DNA of 8,466 bases from CAUYXJ01 sp963577065 (GTDB lineage: Bacteria > Chloroflexota > Dehalococcoidia > Tepidiformales > Tepidiformaceae), in the NCBI GenBank assembly GCA_963577065.1, contig CAUYXJ010000108.1, forward strand, positions 1 to 8,466. Direction: 5' to 3'. Below the pieces are notes generated by a model. The model was not told the DNA's origin. It ran no database searches and saw only the letters and a program-made list of their open reading frames with translations. Shown here one piece after another: positions 5,644-8,466 of this stretch. Positions within the stretch are counted from its first letter, which is position 1, and the number at the start of each line of letters is the position of its first letter. A program made the translations under genes and the position numbers.

Positions 5644-6992
5644 GACTGTGGACTCCTGTTGCCTTTCTGACGATCGGGGATGGCCGGTGGCGCGGGGGCA
5701 ATCATGCCACCGGGAACGGCGATACCCGCCTCATCGTGGGTGTAGGCGCGCTCGCCGTGTTGGGTAACGTCGAGACCGGCCTCCTCCTCATCCTCGGAGA
5801 CGCGCACGCCGAACAGCATGTCGAGCCCCTTGAGGATGATGTACGTGACCGCGAACGAATAGGCGCCGACGGCGACGATGCCCACCACCTGGTCCCAGAG
5901 CAGACGCCACTCGCCGTGGATGAGGCCTTCGCGGAACTCGGGCGCACCGACGGCGACGGTGGCGAAGATACCAGTGGCGAGCGCGCCCCAGACGCCGCCG
6001 ACCCCGTGGACGGCGACAACATCGAGCGAGTCGTCGAAGCGGATCTTCTGGCGGAGACGGACGGCGAGGTAGCAGAAGACGCCTGCGCCGAAGCCGATTG
6101 CGATCGCTTCCATCGGCTCGACGTAGCCAGAGGCGGGCGTGATTGCGACGAGACCGGCGACAGCGCCCGAGGCCGCGCCGACGACGCTCGGTTTCCCCGC
6201 CATCCGCCAGCTGAGCAGTGTCCAGGTGAGCGCAGCGGCCGCAGTCGCGAGGTTCGTGTTCACGAACGCGTACACCGCTTGGCCGTTGGCCGCAACGGCG
6301 CTGCCGGCGTTGAAGCCGAACCAGCCGAACCAGAGGATGGCCGCGCCCAGCACGACCATCGTGACATCGTGCGGCTCCATCGGCTCGCTGCCGTAGCCTT
6401 TGCGCTTGCCGAAGACGAGCACGGCGGCGAGGGCGGCGACACCCGCGTTCACGTGGATCGCCATGCCACCGGCGAAGTCGAGCGCGTTGAGCCCGATGTC
6501 GGGAGCGACGCCCTCGCCGGAGAAGGTGTTGAGCCAACCGTTGACGCCGAACACCCAGTGGGCGATCGGGGCGTAAACGATGAGCGACCAGAGGGCGATA
6601 AAGAGCAGGAAGGGACCGAACTTGGCCCGCTCGGCGAAGGCCCCCGTGATCAGCGCGGGCGTGATGATGGCGAACATCATCTGGAACGCCATGAAGAGCA
6701 GATCGGGCACACCGTTAGAGCCCGAGTCGACGCCCACGCCCTTCAGGCCGACGTGGTCGAAGTTGCCGATCAGGCCGAGTCCCACATCCTCGCCAAAGGC
6801 GAGCGAATAGCCGACGACCGCCCAGAGCACGCCCACCACCCCGATGGTGATGAACGAGTGCATGATCGTGGCTGCAACGTTCTTGTTTCGCGTAAGACCG
6901 CCATAGAAGAAGGCCAGCCCCGGCGTCATGAACAACACGAGCGCCGATGCGGCCAGCATCCAGGCGGTATTACCGGTATCGAGTTCGAACAC
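5640..6992 (-). CDS. amt: Ammonium transporter, Amt/Rh family
   Basis: The 450-residue product has the length and about 11 membrane segments expected of an Amt protein, beginning with TAWMLAASALVLFMTPGLAF (9-28). Key residues are visible: the pore histidines H180 (GGMAIHVNAG) and H329 (VAVHGVGGVWG), D173 in LDFAGG, W146 in IAHWVFG, and the region around F107 (MMFAIITPALITGAF) that lines the ammonium vestibule. WFGWFGFNAGSA (221-232) is the NAG signature. The cytosolic tail after residue 394 is acidic (SEDEEEAG) and is where PII proteins dock in the family. The start is a GTG at 6992 with only a G-run (GGGGG) about 9 nt upstream. It is the first gene of amt-glnK-glnA and has a GlnR-like site about 95-130 nt upstream. 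An extra hydrophobic signal segment, common in Proteobacteria, is absent. Confidence 0.96.
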   Translation of the reverse strand: MFELDTGNTAWMLAASALVLFMTPGLAFFYGGLTRNKNVAATIMHSFITIGVVGVLWAVVGYSLAFGEDVGLGLIGNFDHVGLKGVGVDSGSNGVPDLLFMAFQMMFAIITPALITGAFAERAKFGPFLLFIALWSLIVYAPIAHWVFGVNGWLNTFSGEGVAPDIGLNALDFAGGMAIHVNAGVAALAAVLVFGKRKGYGSEPMEPHDVTMVVLGAAILWFGWFGFNAGSAVAANGQAVYAFVNTNLATAAAALTWTLLSWRMAGKPSVVGAASGAVAGLVAITPASGYVEPMEAIAIGFGAGVFCYLAVRLRQKIRFDDSLDVVAVHGVGGVWGALATGIFATVAVGAPEFREGLIHGEWRLLWDQVVGIVAVGAYSFAVTYIILKGLDMLFGVRVSEDEEEAGLDVTQHGERAYTHDEAGIAVPGGMIAPAPPAIPDRQKGNRSPQS

Positions 6993-7056
6993 GGGAAAAC
7001 CCCCACAGAGCCTGCGGTGCCCGCCCAGGGCGGGTCACTCGCCAGGCGGTCCCTAC

Positions 7057-7082
7057 GGGCCGGGGCGGGCCGGGGCGGGCCG
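7057..7082. repeat. 10-bp GC-only tandem repeat upstream of amt
   Basis: The unit CGGGGCGGGC occurs twice (7061-7070 and 7071-7080), preceded by GGGC and followed by CG. It lies in the presumed untranslated leader of amt. The G-runs on the + strand could form unusual DNA structure, but the array is short. Confidence 0.75.
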
Positions 7083-7086
7083 CGGC

Positions 7087-7124
7087 GTTACGCCCAGATT
7101 TCGCCCGTGTTAAAACCATGTTTC
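7087..7124 (-). promoter_or_regulatory. GlnR-like operator upstream of amt
   Basis: On the - strand four 5-mers recur with exact 6-nt spacers: GAAAC (7124-7120), TTAAC (7113-7109), GAAAT (7102-7098) and GTAAC (7091-7087), an 11-bp period. The consensus known for the actinobacterial nitrogen regulator GlnR (OmpR family) is alternating GTNAC and GAAAC boxes with 6-nt spacers. Two boxes match exactly and two differ by one base. GlnR controls amtB, glnK and glnA in Streptomyces and relatives, so the location fits. The array starts with a GAAAC-type box rather than GTNAC, and no regulator gene lies in the window. Confidence 0.5.
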
Positions 7125-7139
7125 GTATTTTGAGGGCGC

Positions 7140-7299
7140 CACGACTGGGGTTGGGGAGCGATCGTCGCCGGCCCAGTCGTGCTGCATCGGCCGGGCGACC
7201 AGAGGCAAGCAGACGAAAGCGGCTGGCCCAGTCATGTCGTCCCTAAGCGAGCACGCGACTGGGCAGAGCGATCGACGTGCCTAAAGAAGAACTGGGCCG
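7140..7299. repeat. Recurrent GACTGGG motif, direct and inverted copies
   Basis: A GACTGGG-type octamer occurs five times, in alternating orientation: 7144-7150, 7171-7178 (inverted), 7226-7233 (inverted), 7257-7264 and, with one change, 7290-7298. CACGACTGGG (7140-7149) and CCCAGTCGTG (7172-7181) form a perfect 10-bp inverted repeat, and GCCCAGTC (7226-7233) and GACTGGGC (7257-7264) form an 8-bp one, with loops of 22 and 23 nt. The first and fourth copies also share a downstream AGCGATCG block (7157-7164 and 7267-7274), so part of the region looks duplicated. It lies between the amt upstream region and purM and may be operator-like. Confidence 0.6.
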
Positions 7300-7358
7300 G
7301 GGATCAGCGCCCGCCGGGGCGTAGATCGTGGCGCCCAAAAGAATGGTAGCGTGCGGCG

Positions 7359-8420
7359 GTGACCGTTAGCCCGCACGAAGCCGGCGCCGACACCCTTCCG
7401 CAGGGCCTCGAACTCCTCGCCGAGACCTTCACGTTCGCACGGCGCGGGCGGCCCCTGACCGGCTTCGGCCACTACGCGAGCGTTATCGATATCGGCGGTC
7501 CGGAGGCGATCGCGCTCGCCACCGACACGATCGGCACGAAGGCGCTCGTCGCCCAGTCACTAGGAAAGTTCGACACGGTCGGGATCGATTGCGTGGCCAT
7601 GAACGCGAACGACATCGTCTGCGTCGGCGCCGAGCCCGTGGCGATGGTCGACTGCATGGCCGTCGAGGCGATGGATGAGGCGTTCCTGACGGAGATCGCG
7701 GTCGGCCTGCGCGAGGGCGCGCGCCGCGCCCACATCTCCATCCCCGGCGGGGAAACCGCGCGCGTGCCCGAGATGCTCCGCGGGGCCGTCGAGGGCAAGG
7801 GCTTCGACCTCGGCGGCACCTGCGTTGGCCTCGTCCCAGCCGACCGCGTGCTCACCGGCGCTCGTGCGGCTCCGGGGGACGCCCTCGTGGGCTTCGCCTC
7901 CTCCGGCATCCACAGCAACGGCTTCACCCTCGCCCGGCGCACCTTCGCCGACGCCGGCTGGGACCTCGGCCGCCACGTCGAGGACTTCGGCCGGACGCTC
8001 GGCGAGGAGTTGATCGAACCGACCGCGATGTACGTCGACCTCGCGCTGGCGCTGCTCGACGAGCTCGACGTACGCGCGCTCTTCCACGTCACCGGCGACG
8101 GCTTCCTCAATCTCCGCCGCCTCGAAGCCGAGGTCGGCTTCGCGATCGAGATCCTGCCCGAGACGCCCGCGATCTTCGCCACCATTCAGCGCCTCGCCGG
8201 CCTCGACCAGGCCGCGATGCACGCCGAATACAACATGGGCGTCGGCTTCTGCGCCGTGGTGCCCGAGGCGGAAGCCGACCGCGCGATCGCGGCCGGACAG
8301 GCGAGCGGCAGCGAGGGCTGGCGGCTCGGCACCGCCGTGGCGTCAACCGAGCGCGCAGTCTCGATCCACGCCGGGGACGTGCACCTGCGCACCGAGGGCA
8401 AGGGTTTCGTGGACGGCTAG
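7359..8420 (+). CDS. purM: Phosphoribosylformylglycinamidine cyclo-ligase (AIR synthase), archaeal-like type
   Basis: The 353-residue product belongs to the PurM/AIR synthase family, which closes the imidazole ring in purine synthesis (FGAM + ATP to AIR) in the cytosol. Landmarks are GFGHYA (35-40), the ATP/metal loop TDTIGTK (55-61, usually D-G-x-G-T-K), GIDCVAMNANDIVCVGAEP (75-93), GGETARVP (130-137), SSGIHSNG (181-188), HVTGDGF (243-249) and YNMGVGF (291-297). The N-terminus and the HVTGDGF form look more like archaeal PurM than E. coli PurM. The start is a GTG at 7359; no good Shine-Dalgarno is seen, and no ATG precedes the first conserved block in frame. No other purine gene lies in the window. 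The 46 nt after the stop hold nothing recognisable. A related AIRS-fold protein is possible but less likely. Confidence 0.85.
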   Translation: MTVSPHEAGADTLPQGLELLAETFTFARRGRPLTGFGHYASVIDIGGPEAIALATDTIGTKALVAQSLGKFDTVGIDCVAMNANDIVCVGAEPVAMVDCMAVEAMDEAFLTEIAVGLREGARRAHISIPGGETARVPEMLRGAVEGKGFDLGGTCVGLVPADRVLTGARAAPGDALVGFASSGIHSNGFTLARRTFADAGWDLGRHVEDFGRTLGEELIEPTAMYVDLALALLDELDVRALFHVTGDGFLNLRRLEAEVGFAIEILPETPAIFATIQRLAGLDQAAMHAEYNMGVGFCAVVPEAEADRAIAAGQASGSEGWRLGTAVASTERAVSIHAGDVHLRTEGKGFVDG

Positions 8421-8466
8421 GGGCGGCTCCGCTAGGGCTACGCCGTTGCAGCCGGCTCCTTGGTTG

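Larger units (their letters stand above)
6993..7358. other. Divergent amt / purM intergenic region
   Basis: This 366-nt stretch has no convincing gene. From the amt side it holds a GC-rich inverted repeat (CCCGCCC 7020-7026 and GGGCGGG 7028-7034, with effectively a 3-nt loop), a 10-bp tandem repeat, an AT-richer patch at 7108-7134 with the GlnR-like site, and a series of GACTGGG-type motifs up to 7299. The patch at 7108-7134 is the likeliest promoter area. On the - strand TTAACA (7113-7108) and TAACGC (7090-7085) are spaced 17 nt, a weak sigma70-like pair for amt. I see no clear promoter for purM. Confidence 0.5.

Noticed and set aside
7020..7034. GC-rich inverted repeat before the amt start as a terminator or riboswitch
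   Set aside because: The loop is too small, there is no U-run, and no riboswitch core is visible.
5736..7133. A 465-codon open frame on the + strand opposite amt
   Set aside because: Its product is rich in Asp, Glu, His and Arg with no domain, and it mirrors the well-supported amt gene; it is an antisense frame of GC-rich coding DNA.

Overview
The window is GC-rich, densely packed bacterial DNA with GTG and TTG starts, short gaps and 4-bp stop/start overlaps. The gene set (ammonium transporter, PII and glutamine synthetase in one block, an archaeal-like PurM, several small GNAT/VOC/nitroreductase genes and a candidate selenoprotein) would suit a Chloroflexota or deep-branching Actinobacteriota genome. 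That placement is an inference and not firm.

Left part, + strand (3-1399): the 3' part of a tandem-GNAT acetyltransferase gene that enters from outside the window, followed 2 nt later by a small predicted lipoprotein of unknown function. A 128-nt convergent gap follows.

Middle, - strand (3689 down to 1528): a GNAT acetyltransferase, a VOC/glyoxalase-fold gene whose ancestral ATG overlaps the GNAT stop by 4 bp but which is frameshifted, a nitroreductase with a strong Shine-Dalgarno, and a small HesB/IscA-related gene. The last has an in-frame TGA at codon 30, followed at the right distance by a perfect 7-bp hairpin with a GGUC loop. I read it as a selenoprotein gene with its SECIS element; conventional gene calling would miss its first 35 codons.

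Right-centre, - strand (6992 down to 3756): amt, glnK and glnA, a nitrogen-assimilation cluster ending at a strong hairpin. Amt takes up ammonium, PII gates Amt and senses ATP/ADP/2-oxoglutarate, and GS fixes the ammonium into glutamine. The GS lacks the adenylylation tyrosine and the PII T-loop lacks any Tyr, Ser or Thr, so the classical GlnD/GlnE covalent cascade cannot act at its usual sites. Upstream of amt lie four 5-mers with exact 6-nt spacers that resemble the actinobacterial GlnR operator.

Far right: a 366-nt divergent intergenic region with the GlnR-like site, GC-rich tandem repeats and a five-fold GACTGGG-type motif, then purM on the + strand. No tRNA, rRNA, CRISPR array or insertion sequence was seen.
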